Positions 14,861 through 24,433 of a stretch of 64,000 bases of DNA are shown here, piece by piece (positions within the stretch are counted from its first letter, which is position 1; each line of letters starts with the position of its first letter). Under the pieces are notes generated by a model. It was not told where the DNA came from, made no database searches, and worked only from the letters and a program-made list of their open reading frames with translations. A program made the position numbers and the translations under genes. The stretch spans positions 1,116,001 through 1,180,000 of the forward strand of contig NZ_CP165727.1 of the NCBI RefSeq assembly GCF_041200175.1, given 5' to 3'. Source of the DNA: Streptomyces sp. R33. GTDB lineage: Bacteria; Actinomycetota; Actinomycetes; Streptomycetales; Streptomycetaceae.

Positions 14861-17703
14861 ATGGCATTGCGATCATCACTGCTTTCCCGGCTTCGGCGAC
14901 CCTCAACTCCTTGGCCGAGTCTCGAACCGGCCGGCTATGACGTATTCATCTCGTACAGCCGAAAGGCAGACGCCGCCCTTGCCTCCGCATTGCGCGACGG
15001 CCTTCATTCCTTCGCGCGCCCCTGGTATCGACTGCGAGCCCTAAGGGTATTCCGGGACGAGGCAAGCCTCGCGGCGAGTCCGGAGATGTGGCCGTCTCTC
15101 GAGCGTGCACTAAGAACATCCATATTCTTCATTCTCTTGATGTCACCGGAAACGAAAGAATCGAAATGGATTGATAAGGAAATTGCCTGTTGGCTGGAGC
15201 ATGACCCATCGGGTCGCAACCTGTTCCTCGTGCTCACGGATGGAGAAATTGAATGGGACGACGAGGCTTGCGTCTTCAAATGGGTAGTCAGGGACCCCGG
15301 CCAAGACGGGGAGAAAACCATCGCCCTTCCCCCGAAACTCCACGGCGTATTTAGCCATGAGCCGGCATATATCAACCTTGGCTGGGCGAGAGATGATGAT
15401 CAACTCGATCTCCGAAATGCGGAGTTCCGCGTCCGTGTTGCCCAACTCGCGGCACCAATCCATGGTCGGCAAGTTGACGAGCTAGAAGGCGAGGACGTAC
15501 GGCAGCACCGGCAGAGAAACCGGGTGATCCGTGGCGTGTTCGCTGTGCTCACAGCTCTGACGCTCATCGCAAGTGGATCGGCAATCCTCGCGTTCAAGGA
15601 GCGACAACTGGCCCTGAAACGACTCGCCGTTGCCAATTCGCGACAGCTAGCGGCGACCGCCGAGTTGAGGAGCCAGAGTGACTTACAGACAGCGATGTTA
15701 CTCAGCGCAGCTTCTTTCAAGATCAGCGACACCGACGAGGCCAGGTCCAACCTTTTGCGGCAGCTTCAGCGCAGCCAACGCGTGGAGCGCTTCTTGACCG
15801 GGCCGGGCCAGGGGGTGACCAACTTGGCACTAAGCCCCGACGGACGCACCATCGCCTCGACAGGCGGAGAGGGCGGCCAACTCCTCCTGCGAGATCTGGT
15901 CTCTAGCAGGGCGTCCCCTCCTCGCGCATTACACGGCAGCCGTACCGCCTATTCCTCGGTGTTCAGCCCTGACGGGAGAAGTCTCGCGGTTGTGGAGATT
16001 GACAGGGTCGTCCTGTGGGATTTGACCTCAGGAGCACCCGGAGCCACATTCGGCGGCCGTACGGAAACCGGAACTCCCGCTTTCAGCCCGGACGGTCGCA
16101 TTCTCGCCCTCCCCGGCATCGACGAGACGACTCACTCCTACCCCTCCGGTAAGTGCACCCTCTGGGATATCGCCACTCACAAGAAGCTCGCGACCTTGGT
16201 CGGCGATGCAGGGGGAACCACCTGCCTATTCAGCCCGGACGGGCTGACCCTAGCGATGGGTTTGTCACTCTGGGACGTCAGCACGCGCACCTTACTGGGC
16301 AGCCTGACCGGCGGCCATACCCGCGGGGTGTTTGACCTTGCCTTTAGCCCCGACGGACGGATGATCGCCACCGGGGCCATGATGCCAAGCTCATCCTCTG
16401 GGACGTCTCCAAACGCACTCCCCTGGCCACCTGGGAACGTCAGGGCGATGTCAACGCCGTTGCGTTCAGTCGCGATGGGCAAATCCTGGCCGCGGGCGAC
16501 AATAGCGCCGGAATCAGCCTTTACGATGTCGCCAAGCGGGCCCAATTCGACAGCCTGACTGGTGGCCACACCAGTGCGGTTCTCGATATCGCGTTCAGTC
16601 CTGACGGGCGGAGGTTGATTTCTTCGGGAAATGACGGAAGAATCATCGTGTGGTACGTAACTTCGCAGAGCCCACTAATTGTAGCAACAGCATCCGGCGC
16701 AGGAAATACATATAGCGGCAGTCCCGCATTCAGTCCGGACGGTAAAATTCTGGCAATCCCCACCCATAGAGGGGTCCTTCTTTGGGACATTCCCCGGCGA
16801 GCTCGACTGATCGATCTGCCAGGCTCCGGAGGGCATCCTGCCTTCAGCCCTGACGGCAACACGCTCGCCACCATCGCGGGCACAAACGTTTTCCTCTGGG
16901 ATGTCCATCGTGGCGCCAAACTGGCGACCCTGCCTGGTGCTTCACTCTCTGATCCCATGAGCACGGGGGCTGTCTTCAGCCCGGATGGCCGCACTCTAGC
17001 CACTGCAGCCAACCGTGCTGTGATCTTGTGGGATGTAGCCCAGCGCACCCGGCGTGCCACGCTCGTCCCTAAGGAGTACGTCCATTATGAGGTTCATGGC
17101 CTCGCGTTCAGCCCAGATAGTCGCGTCCTGGCTGTGGGAGGTTACGGATACCAGAAGATCATCCTCTGGAACGTCGCGACCAGAACTCAGGCCGGCACAT
17201 TCTCGAGTGCAAGCAGCGGCCCTGTCTACCGGCTGAGCTTCAGCCCCAAAGGGGACATCCTGGCCTGGAGCGCCGTGGAGAGCGCAAACACCGCCATCGG
17301 CGGGGACTTCGGCATCGTCCTCTGGGATCTCACCGAGAACGCGAGGCGCACTACCTTCACTGTGCATACCTCGCCCGGTACAGCTGTCGCCTTCAGCCCG
17401 GATGGCCGCATGCTCGCGTCGGATGGCGGAGGCGTCAGCCTCTGGTTAATCGCTCAAAGCGAGCGAATGGCGACTTTGTCGCTCCCTCAGGACTCGGCCA
17501 CGGCCTTTCTTCGTGGCCCGGTCTTCAGCGCCGACGGCCGTCTGTTGGCAACGACCGGATCCAAAAATAGCGTCGTGCTGTGGGACGTCGACCCCAAGTC
17601 GTGGGTTCGACGTCTGTGTGCGAAAGCAGCTCGAGATCTCACGCCTCAGGAGTGGGGGTCCGTTATGACTGGCCAGCCGTACCAATCGGTTTGCGCTCCC
17701 TGA
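14861..17703 (+). pseudogene. TIR - transmembrane - WD40 beta-propeller protein, single frameshift
   Basis: The N-terminal TIR domain (residues ~26-165) begins YDVFISYSRKAD. It keeps the W-x3-E pattern in SKWIDKEIACWL, where the Glu corresponds to the catalytic residue of TIR NADases. One membrane helix follows (RGVFAVLTALTLIASGSAIL, ~223-245), then a helical linker (LANSRQLAATAEL-like), then at least ten WD40-type repeats with recurring FSPDGR and LWD signatures. The frame breaks at GGGG 16373-16376. One more G there would give IATGGHDAKLILWD and join both parts into a ~948-residue protein. Five TTA codons (15683, 15698, 15929, 16292, 17446) predict bldA dependence in Streptomyces. Related to the convergent gene ending at 19148. 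Confidence 0.7.
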
Positions 17704-17764
17704 GCTGGTCCAGCGGCGTCGCCATCGAAGTAGCTTGGGAGCTTCGAGTATCTGAGTGTTCATT

Positions 17765-18295
17765 TCAGTCCGTCGTGGGTACCGCTTCAAGCAGATGGGG
17801 AACGCCACAGGCACTTGCGAGCAGGTCAGCGTAGGACGTCAGGAGGCGTCGCGTGTCATTTAGGGCTCCGCGGAGTTCGTCGGCCTCCGGCCAAGCTTGT
17901 TCGTGGTCGCGTCGAGAGCGATCGCTAGGCCGCTGTTCTTCCCAGTTCTCAAGTGCGGGGTGCCAACGGGCGAGCAGGGGGCGGACGCCGAAGTTCAACA
18001 TCGCAACCGCCAAGTAACCAAAGTTGTACTGGCCGTCGCGTTTGGGCTCCGCGACCTCCGGGCCATGCTGCCGCAGTACAGCGCGGGTGGTGGAGAACAG
18101 GGAATACAGGCTACTAAGCGCCTCCCGCAACAGCCCCTCCTCGGCTGGCAGCGGCACTACCGCAACCCGCGTGACCAGCTCCACATAGAGTTCCCAGGCC
18201 GCCCGCCGCTCCGCAGCGTTCGGCTCCCAAGTACCTGAGATTTCGAGGAAATGCAGGTTCAACTTGACGTCTACGCTCTTCGGTGCCCGTACCAT
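17765..18295 (-). CDS. conserved actinobacterial hypothetical protein between two TIR genes
   Basis: This 176-residue soluble, helical protein starts MVRAPKSVDVKLNLHFLEIS and GTWEPNAAERRAAWELYVEL. It continues with an arginine-rich middle (SLYSLFSTTRAVLRQHGPEV, AEPKRDGQYNFGYLAVAML) and a C-terminal leucine-rich helix. I recall close relatives scattered in actinobacterial accessory regions beside signalling or defence-type genes, always as hypothetical. No catalytic motif is visible. A GGAAGGGACGGGA ribosome site fixes the ATG at 18295. It converges on the first TIR gene with 61 bases between the stops. Confidence 0.75.
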   Translation of the reverse strand: MVRAPKSVDVKLNLHFLEISGTWEPNAAERRAAWELYVELVTRVAVVPLPAEEGLLREALSSLYSLFSTTRAVLRQHGPEVAEPKRDGQYNFGYLAVAMLNFGVRPLLARWHPALENWEEQRPSDRSRRDHEQAWPEADELRGALNDTRRLLTSYADLLASACGVPHLLEAVPTTD

Positions 18296-18420
18296 TCCCG
18301 TCCCTTCCAGCAGCCATCCGAAGCCACCAATCGCTCTAGATTACATACAACATCGCTTATCAGAGGGCGGTTCGTGAGTATTTGAGTGTTTCTGTCGTCT
18401 GCCTGATGGTGTGAGCGTGT

Positions 18421-18873
18421 GTGGAATCCGGTGGTCCGCGGCGGGTGGTCTGTTGGGGTGGCGGGGCGAGTGAGCGGAAGCAGGCCGTGGACGTGCTGGG
18501 CCTGGTCATCGCCGTCACCGTCCTGGAAGCGAGCACGCACGACAACGCCGCAGGCATCGCCCTGCTCGACCAGGGGTTCAAGAACCAGGTCCCCGCCGAC
18601 GGCACCCTCTTGGGCATCGACGTCGAGACCGTCGAACGCAACCCGCAGGACAAGGGGTTCGTGCCGCAGCCCAAGCGGTGGAGAGTCGACCAGACCTACG
18701 GGATCCTGATACTGCACCGGCGCCCGGTCCGCGACTACGAGCACCGCCCGGCCTCCTCCGCGTCCCGCGTCTACTGGGCGATGATCCAGGTCATGGCCCG
18801 CCGGCCCACCGACGTGAACACTCCCACCTGGCGCGACCCTCAGGCGGTGACCGCGTGTACATTCAGCCCCTGA
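18421..18873 (+). pseudogene. IS5-family (IS112-like) transposase remnant
   Basis: The frame contains the C-terminal part of a DDE transposase: VDVLGLVIAVTVLEAST, then FVPQPKRWRVDQTYGILILH and RDYEHRPASSASRVYWAMI. In intact relatives the third segment reads KRWVVERTFGW, with the catalytic Glu. Here the Glu is Asp and the next Arg is Gln. The N-terminal half with the first catalytic residues and the terminal repeats are missing. It is a decayed fragment and evidence of repeated transposition into this island. Confidence 0.75.
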
Positions 18874-19013
18874 TCGACGCGCTCGGCATCCAGGAAGACG
18901 CCGCCTGGGTCCTGGCCGACGACCTCCGCCCCCAGATCGCCGAACTGCAGGCCCGGCTGCGGGAAGCCGAGACCCACCTCGAACACCTGACGAGCCTCAC
19001 CCGAAAATGGACA
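18855..19013 (+). pseudogene. unidentified gene fragment
   Basis: In another frame than the transposase remnant, GTG at 18855 opens VYIQPLIDALGIQEDAAWVL and ADDLRPQIAELQARLREAET, a convincing helical, coiled-coil-like start of a protein that then loses sense after about 50 residues. It resembles the N-terminus of a hypothetical protein cut by a rearrangement. No family is recognised. Confidence 0.35.
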
Positions 19014-19147
19014 TCAACTCACGAACCACCAGCTCCGTTCCTGTGCGGTGTTCGTGGCTTGGGTCTTGGGCCGTGTCGTCTGATCTGTAACCTCGACGCC
19101 TTTCGCCCGCGACGTGGTGGTTCCGCCGGGATTCCGGCCCGCTCATG

Positions 19148-21949
19148 TCAGGGATCTTCGCAGGCTGCCGCCGTCTTCACGGTTCCGACGTAGGCGTCCC
19201 GTTCACTGCGAGTGAGGCTGCGTCCGGCCAGGGCGCGGGATTGCCGCATCCACCGGTTCCGATCCATGTCCCAGGTGACGAGAGCGTCGCCCATCGCCGA
19301 GACGAGCAGCGGCCGGTCCGGGCTGAACTCGATTTTCGGCGCAAAAAAGGGTCGGTCCTTCGCGGGCCTTGTGTACCCGGCAGTCGGCAGCACCCCGAGC
19401 ATCCAGCCTGAGGACGCATCCCAGGACCGCAGTTTCTGGCCGGTCACTCCGACGACAAGTCCGCCGTCCGCCGATACCGCGAGGTCACCGACCGGCTCGG
19501 GCGATGACAAGGGCGCTCCGACAATGCGCCCAGACGAGGGGCGCAGGCGGTGGACCTGGTCGCCGACCGCGACAGCCGCGAGGTCGCCGCCCAGCGCGAC
19601 GCCAATCCCGGTCACCTGACCCTTGACCGGGAGGTCACGGCGCTTGCCCGAGACAACGTTCCAGATCGCCGCGCCGTGGTCCCCGCCGACGAGTAGCTCG
19701 TCGAGTGACAGGAAGACGACGTGGGTCGCCGAATCGCCGACCGGGCTCCCCCTGAGGCTGAGCGGGCGCAGCCGCTGCGAGTTGACGGTGTCCCACAAGG
19801 TCACCTGGCCGCTTTCCCCTCCAGCCAGCACGGTTCCGTCATGGCTGAGAGCCAGTGAGAGTGGTGCAAAGTTGCGAGGCCGCAGTGACCGGGACTTGGT
19901 GCCGGTTGTCAGGTCCACGGTCCACACACCGCGTTCGTCTGCGGCTGCCGCAACTCGGCCGTCGGCGCTTACCGCAACCCGGTCCACCGTCAGGCCGGTG
20001 GGGCTGCCGTAGGTGTCCCGCACCACCATGGATCCGGCGGACAGGTGGCGCAGGCCCTGCGGGCCATTGACGATGACCCGCGCTGTCGAGGCGAGGCTCA
20101 CCTCGGACACCGACGGCAAGGGGTACACCGTGGCGAGGGGGTCCACCCCGGACAGATCCCACAGCACGACGCCGTCATTGCCAATGCTGACCGTCAGCAA
20201 GTCCGGGAAGACGTGGACGTAGCTCGTCGAGTCGGCCCGGCTGCGTCCGGGATGCAGGGTCAGCGGCTTCTGCACATCGTGTCCGGTCGCGGGGTCGACC
20301 ACCTGAAGTCCGCCGTCTCCTGCGGTCAAGAGCATCTTGGAGTCGGCGGTCCAGGCAGCGGTGTAGAGGTTCAGCGCGCCGGAGGTGGACACAGCAGTGG
20401 GCGTCCACGAGCGGGTGTCCACAACTGTGACTTTGAAGTTGTCAACGACTGCGAGTCGGCCCGCATCGTGGTCGAACACGGCGTCCACTGCGGAGCTGAC
20501 GTTCACGCGTCCCGCGACATGCCAGTCGCTGGTGGCATACACCTGGACAGGATCGCCGACCACGACGAGGTACCGGCCGGCGGGATCGAAGTGCACGTTC
20601 CCAATCGACGGATCGGAAGTCCTGACCAGCACCGGTCGTTCCTCGACCGGGCGAAGGGACGGGACACTCAGCAGGTGTACCACGCTCTGGTTGCCGGTTT
20701 CGGCGACGACCAGGGTCTTCCCGTCGGGGCTGAGTTCGGCAGCGGGCGCGAAGCGGCTGTCGAGGAGCCGCAGCTTCGTCCTCGCAGCGGCACGTGGCTG
20801 ACCGCTGCTGACATTCCAGAGCGTGATACGGCCCTTGTCGTCAGTGACGACGACGGCTTTGCCATCAGCCGAGAACCTGATCTTTTGCTCCTTGGCCGTG
20901 CCGCCATCCCTGTCCTCGCCCTTGAGGAACAACGGTGCCCTGTCACCTTCCGGGTCGACCAGCCGGACGCCGCCCGGTACCTCCATCGCGACACGCCGGG
21001 TTGCAGGGTCGTAGGCGAGCAGGGAGTCGCCCAGCTGCCGGTGCCGCGCGAGGATGACCCTGCGCAATCGCGGCTCGCGTTCGACGGCCGCCAGGAGCGC
21101 CGCGTCGGCCTGTCCGGTAGGTGATGCCGAGCGAGCGCAGACAGCGAGCAGGGCTGCCAGATCAAGGGAACTGTCCGCTGCCAATTGGCTGTCGGCGGCG
21201 AGCTGACGTGACAGTGCCAGTCCGGCTTGGGTACGGGCCTCGTCTCGCTGTCGCACTGCGAAGACCGCGGCGAAGCCGGCCGTCACCGCGAGCATTGCGA
21301 GAGCCAGCGCGGTAGCGATGAGGGTAATGAGCGCTCGCCGTCTATTGCGTACATCATCGCCGATGAGATCGTCCTTCGGGCGGCCGAGAATGGCCGCCGA
21401 CAGACTGGCGACCGCGTCGAGCAGCCGAAAGTCGCGCGGGTCGGGAAGCGGCTGCCCGACCCAGGTCAAGTCGACCCATCGCGGCTCCTCCGTGAACACC
21501 CCGCGCAGCGCGGGCACCACCACCGACTCCGGTGTGAAGTCGCCCGATCGGCCGTCCCACTCGAGTGAGCCACGCAGCAGGCAGAGCAGGATACGGGCGG
21601 GCTCCCGGCCGGATTCCAGCCACTCCCGCACTTCGAGGTCGACCCACGGCGCGGCCGCGGACTCCGGGGAGGCCAGGACAATCAGGTAGTCAGAGGCCTG
21701 CAAAGCGGTACGGATACTGCTCCACAGTGCGGAGGTGGCTGGAAGGCTCTCCACGTCACGGAAAGTCCGCACGACGGGCCGTAACCGAAACCACCTCGGT
21801 CGACCGAAGCCATGTAGCGAGCTCTGGAGGAGCTTCGCAACAGGTGTATCCCGTGTGCTGTAGGAAATGAACGCCGCGTGCCGACCGAGGGCCCGGCGCA
21901 CCCGCGGGCCGCTCGACTCACTCGCGGAGCCGGGAGGGGTCGTCGTCAT
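19148..21949 (-). CDS. TIR - transmembrane - beta-propeller protein, intact
   Basis: This 933-residue protein has a TIR domain at residues ~22-160. It opens HAAFISYSTRDTPVAKLLQS, and its FRDVESLPAT block parallels FRDEASLAAS of the first TIR gene. APWVDLEVREWL keeps the W-x3-E Glu of enzymatic TIRs. A membrane helix (ALITLIATALALAMLAVTAG, ~205-228) is followed by the linker LALSRQLAADSQLAADSSLD and a long propeller region with blades recognised by repeats such as FSADGK, LWNVSSGQP and LWDTVN. The TIR end would face the cytoplasm and the propeller the outside, or both inside if the helix inserts the other way. ATG at 21949 overlaps the stop of the lipoprotein gene (ATGA). Confidence 0.85.
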   Translation of the reverse strand: MTTTPPGSASESSGPRVRRALGRHAAFISYSTRDTPVAKLLQSSLHGFGRPRWFRLRPVVRTFRDVESLPATSALWSSIRTALQASDYLIVLASPESAAAPWVDLEVREWLESGREPARILLCLLRGSLEWDGRSGDFTPESVVVPALRGVFTEEPRWVDLTWVGQPLPDPRDFRLLDAVASLSAAILGRPKDDLIGDDVRNRRRALITLIATALALAMLAVTAGFAAVFAVRQRDEARTQAGLALSRQLAADSQLAADSSLDLAALLAVCARSASPTGQADAALLAAVEREPRLRRVILARHRQLGDSLLAYDPATRRVAMEVPGGVRLVDPEGDRAPLFLKGEDRDGGTAKEQKIRFSADGKAVVVTDDKGRITLWNVSSGQPRAAARTKLRLLDSRFAPAAELSPDGKTLVVAETGNQSVVHLLSVPSLRPVEERPVLVRTSDPSIGNVHFDPAGRYLVVVGDPVQVYATSDWHVAGRVNVSSAVDAVFDHDAGRLAVVDNFKVTVVDTRSWTPTAVSTSGALNLYTAAWTADSKMLLTAGDGGLQVVDPATGHDVQKPLTLHPGRSRADSTSYVHVFPDLLTVSIGNDGVVLWDLSGVDPLATVYPLPSVSEVSLASTARVIVNGPQGLRHLSAGSMVVRDTYGSPTGLTVDRVAVSADGRVAAAADERGVWTVDLTTGTKSRSLRPRNFAPLSLALSHDGTVLAGGESGQVTLWDTVNSQRLRPLSLRGSPVGDSATHVVFLSLDELLVGGDHGAAIWNVVSGKRRDLPVKGQVTGIGVALGGDLAAVAVGDQVHRLRPSSGRIVGAPLSSPEPVGDLAVSADGGLVVGVTGQKLRSWDASSGWMLGVLPTAGYTRPAKDRPFFAPKIEFSPDRPLLVSAMGDALVTWDMDRNRWMRQSRALAGRSLTRSERDAYVGTVKTAAACEDP

Positions 21950-22572
21950 GACCTGGCGTACACCCCTTCCCACGCCAGACCGGTTCCCATGGCCGGGTCG
22001 TCGTATTCGAAGGACGCACGCATCCCGTCGTACCTTACGGCCGGAGGGCTGGCCTTCTCATCGACCACCGCGCCCAGCAGCGCCGCGTCGGCAAGGTCCA
22101 GGTCCGTGGTGCCACCCATGGTGAATCCGGGGTACGTGAGGCCGTCAGTGGGCTCGGCGTGCGTGAGCAGGACCCGCGCCAGTTCTTCCGTGGCACCCGG
22201 TTCGGACAGCAGGGCACGCTGCTTCGCCGCGGCGGCGTGGTCTTCGCGGCACGGCTGACAGGCGCCGAGCAGCGCCTCAACGTTCCCAGCCACGGCGAAC
22301 GCGTGGATCTGGCGTACCAGCCGCAGTCCGTCGGAGCTGAGCGGTTCGCCATACCGATTCTCGACGGCGACTTCCGCAGTTGCTGGGTCCGTCGCGCTCG
22401 GCGGGCTACTGGTAGCCACAGGGATACTGGCCGCGATTCCGCTTCTGTCACCGGCAGCAGCAGGAGTTGAAGAAGGGGAGGGCCGGCTGTCGGCTGGACC
22501 GCAACCGACTGACAGGAGCAAGTCCAGAATGGCCACTCCTGCCAAGGTGGACCGCATCCAGTTCACTCGCAA
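21946..22572 (-). CDS. lipoprotein translationally coupled to the TIR-propeller gene
   Basis: This 208-residue precursor has a hydrophobic core AGVAILDLLLSVGC, whose LSVGC end is a lipobox. A Ser/Pro/Thr-rich tether (~40 residues) is followed by a compact domain with AVAGNVEALLGACQPCREDH and a C-terminal sheet (MRASFEYDDPAMGTGLAW). No family is recognised. The CQPC pair could form a disulphide or bind a metal. TTG at 22572 has the best-spaced ribosome site (GAGG, 8 bases). The stop overlaps the next ATG, so it is made together with the TIR protein and may be its extracytoplasmic sensor; that is inference. Confidence 0.7.
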   Translation of the reverse strand: MRVNWMRSTLAGVAILDLLLSVGCGPADSRPSPSSTPAAAGDRSGIAASIPVATSSPPSATDPATAEVAVENRYGEPLSSDGLRLVRQIHAFAVAGNVEALLGACQPCREDHAAAAKQRALLSEPGATEELARVLLTHAEPTDGLTYPGFTMGGTTDLDLADAALLGAVVDEKASPPAVRYDGMRASFEYDDPAMGTGLAWEGVYARS

Positions 22573-23027
22573 AGGAATTCCTCAGATGCCCGTGACTCCG
22601 TTGTACATGGAGGCGCGCCGACCGAACATAGAAAATCTTGGTGCAACTTGTCGCGTACGCTCATAGGGCGCGCAGCTTTCAGTAAGGCTTGGCCAGGGGC
22701 CATGAATCTAGCAACAGATGCGGTGGGCATGGATGTTTTGCGTAAGCAGAGCCCTGTAAAAGCAACGGCACGTTCGTCCAAATGAGCGAGATGAACAGTT
22801 ACATGCCGCGACGAGCCGGTCGCCCGCAACCGGAGATCAGCCGGTGGCCGTTCGCCTATACGGACACCCACCCGAACCCCGGATCGCGCACCCGAGCCTC
22901 GTCATGGGCGGCGCCCACACTCTCCGCCCCCGAACTATGGTGACACGCTACATGTGCACCTGACCTGGGCGTTTCTATGGTGTGGCGACACGGAAACGAC
23001 CCCTCCCCCCGTCCGGAAGTGGTACTC
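22573..23027. other. intergenic region at the right edge of the island
   Basis: These 455 bases separate the divergent lipoprotein and MHS transporter genes. The left half (to about 22780) has reduced GC like the island, and the right half returns to chromosomal GC. Open frames here lack ribosome sites and recognisable sequence. It must hold promoters for both neighbours. Confidence 0.4.
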
Positions 23028-24401
23028 ATGGCCGCCTCTGCCGTACCGTCCCCAAGCCCCGGCTCCATCAAGCGCATCGTCGCCGCGAGCCTCATCGGGA
23101 CCACCATCGAGTGGTACGACTTCTTTCTGTACGGCACCGCCGCCGCGCTGGTGTTCAACAAGCTGTTCTTTCCCACCAGCGATCCGCTGACCGGGACCCT
23201 GATCGCCTTCATCACCTACGCCATCGGTTTCCTGGCCCGGCCGCTCGGCGGGGTGGTGTTCGGGCACTTCGGGGACAAGGTCGGGCGCAAGAAGCTGCTC
23301 GTGCTGAGCCTGCTCATGATGGGCGGGGCCACCTTCGCGATGGGGCTGCTGCCCACGTACGCGAGCATCGGCGCCGGGGCCCCCGTACTGCTCACCGTGC
23401 TGCGGCTGGTGCAGGGCTTCGCCCTCGGCGGGGAGTGGGGCGGGGCGGTGCTGATCGTGTCCGAGCACGGCGGGGCCGAGCACCGCGGGTTCTGGGCGTC
23501 CTGGCCGCAGTCCGGCGCTCCGGGCGGGAACCTGCTGGCCACCGGGGTGCTCGCGCTGCTCGCCGGTGTGCAGTCCGATGCCGCGTTCCTGGCGTGGGGC
23601 TGGCGCGTCCCGTTCCTGCTCTCCGGGGTCCTGGTGATGGTCGGGTTGTGGATCCGGTTGTCCGTCTCCGAGTCCCCGGTGTTCCTCGCCGCGCAGGCCG
23701 CCCGGCAGGGGCGCAAGGACGAGGCTCCCGTCGTCCAGGTGTTCCGCAAGAGCGCGCGCCAGGTGCTGACCGCCATCGGCACCCGCTTCGGCGAGAACAT
23801 TTCGTACTACGTGCTGACCTCATTTCTGCTCGTGTACGTCACCGTGCACTTGGGGCTGGCCAAGAGCACCGCGCTGAACGCCGTCCTCATCGGCTCGGCC
23901 GTCCACTTCGTCACCATCCCGGCCTGGGGTGCCTTGTCCGACCGGATCGGCCGGCGTCCCGTGACCCTGATCGGGTCGGCCGGCATGGCCTTGTGGGCGT
24001 TCGCGTTCTTCGCGCTGGTCGACTCGAAGTCCTTCGCCGTCATCACCGTGGCCGTCACCGCCGGGCTGCTCCTGCACGGTGCCATGTACGGGCCCCAAGC
24101 CGCCTTCATCTCGGAGATGTTCGACACCGACGTCCGCTACTCCGGTGCCTCCATGGGCTCACAGCTCGCCTCCATCGTGGCCGGAGCGCTGGCCCCGCTC
24201 ATCGCCGTCGAGCTCCTCAAGGACTACGGCTCCTCCGTTCCCGTCTCCCTCTATCTCTGTGCGGCAGCCGTCGTGACCACCCTCACCGTCGCCTTCGCCC
24301 GGGAGACCCGCGGCCGTGATCTGACGCAGGCAGGCACCGGGCCCGCGGCTGCCGCCGGCGGGCGGACGGCTCCGCTTCCGACCGCCGTCGACCCCGCCTG
24401 A
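23028..24401 (+). CDS. MHS family (MFS) metabolite:proton symporter
   Basis: This 457-residue protein has 12 membrane helices. The family signatures are clear: GTTIEWYDFFLYGTAAALVF in helix 1, GHFGDKVGRKK between helices 2 and 3, and QGFALGGEWGGAVLI in helix 4. The metabolite:H+ symporter group (ShiA, KgtP, ProP, CitA) imports organic acids, osmolytes or aromatic acids; the substrate here is unknown. The ATG at 23028 follows GGAAGTGGTACTC. A start at 22977 would add an unlikely polar tail. The PucR-like regulator gene follows 32 bases later on the same strand and probably controls uptake. Confidence 0.85.
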   Translation: MAASAVPSPSPGSIKRIVAASLIGTTIEWYDFFLYGTAAALVFNKLFFPTSDPLTGTLIAFITYAIGFLARPLGGVVFGHFGDKVGRKKLLVLSLLMMGGATFAMGLLPTYASIGAGAPVLLTVLRLVQGFALGGEWGGAVLIVSEHGGAEHRGFWASWPQSGAPGGNLLATGVLALLAGVQSDAAFLAWGWRVPFLLSGVLVMVGLWIRLSVSESPVFLAAQAARQGRKDEAPVVQVFRKSARQVLTAIGTRFGENISYYVLTSFLLVYVTVHLGLAKSTALNAVLIGSAVHFVTIPAWGALSDRIGRRPVTLIGSAGMALWAFAFFALVDSKSFAVITVAVTAGLLLHGAMYGPQAAFISEMFDTDVRYSGASMGSQLASIVAGALAPLIAVELLKDYGSSVPVSLYLCAAAVVTTLTVAFARETRGRDLTQAGTGPAAAAGGRTAPLPTAVDPA

Positions 24402-24433
24402 TACGGTCCGGCCGGCCACGGAAGAATGCCCCC

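Noticed and set aside
22563..22871. Minus-strand 102-codon frame upstream of the TIR-linked lipoprotein
   Set aside because: It overlaps the lipoprotein start in another frame, has no ribosome site and reads as noise.
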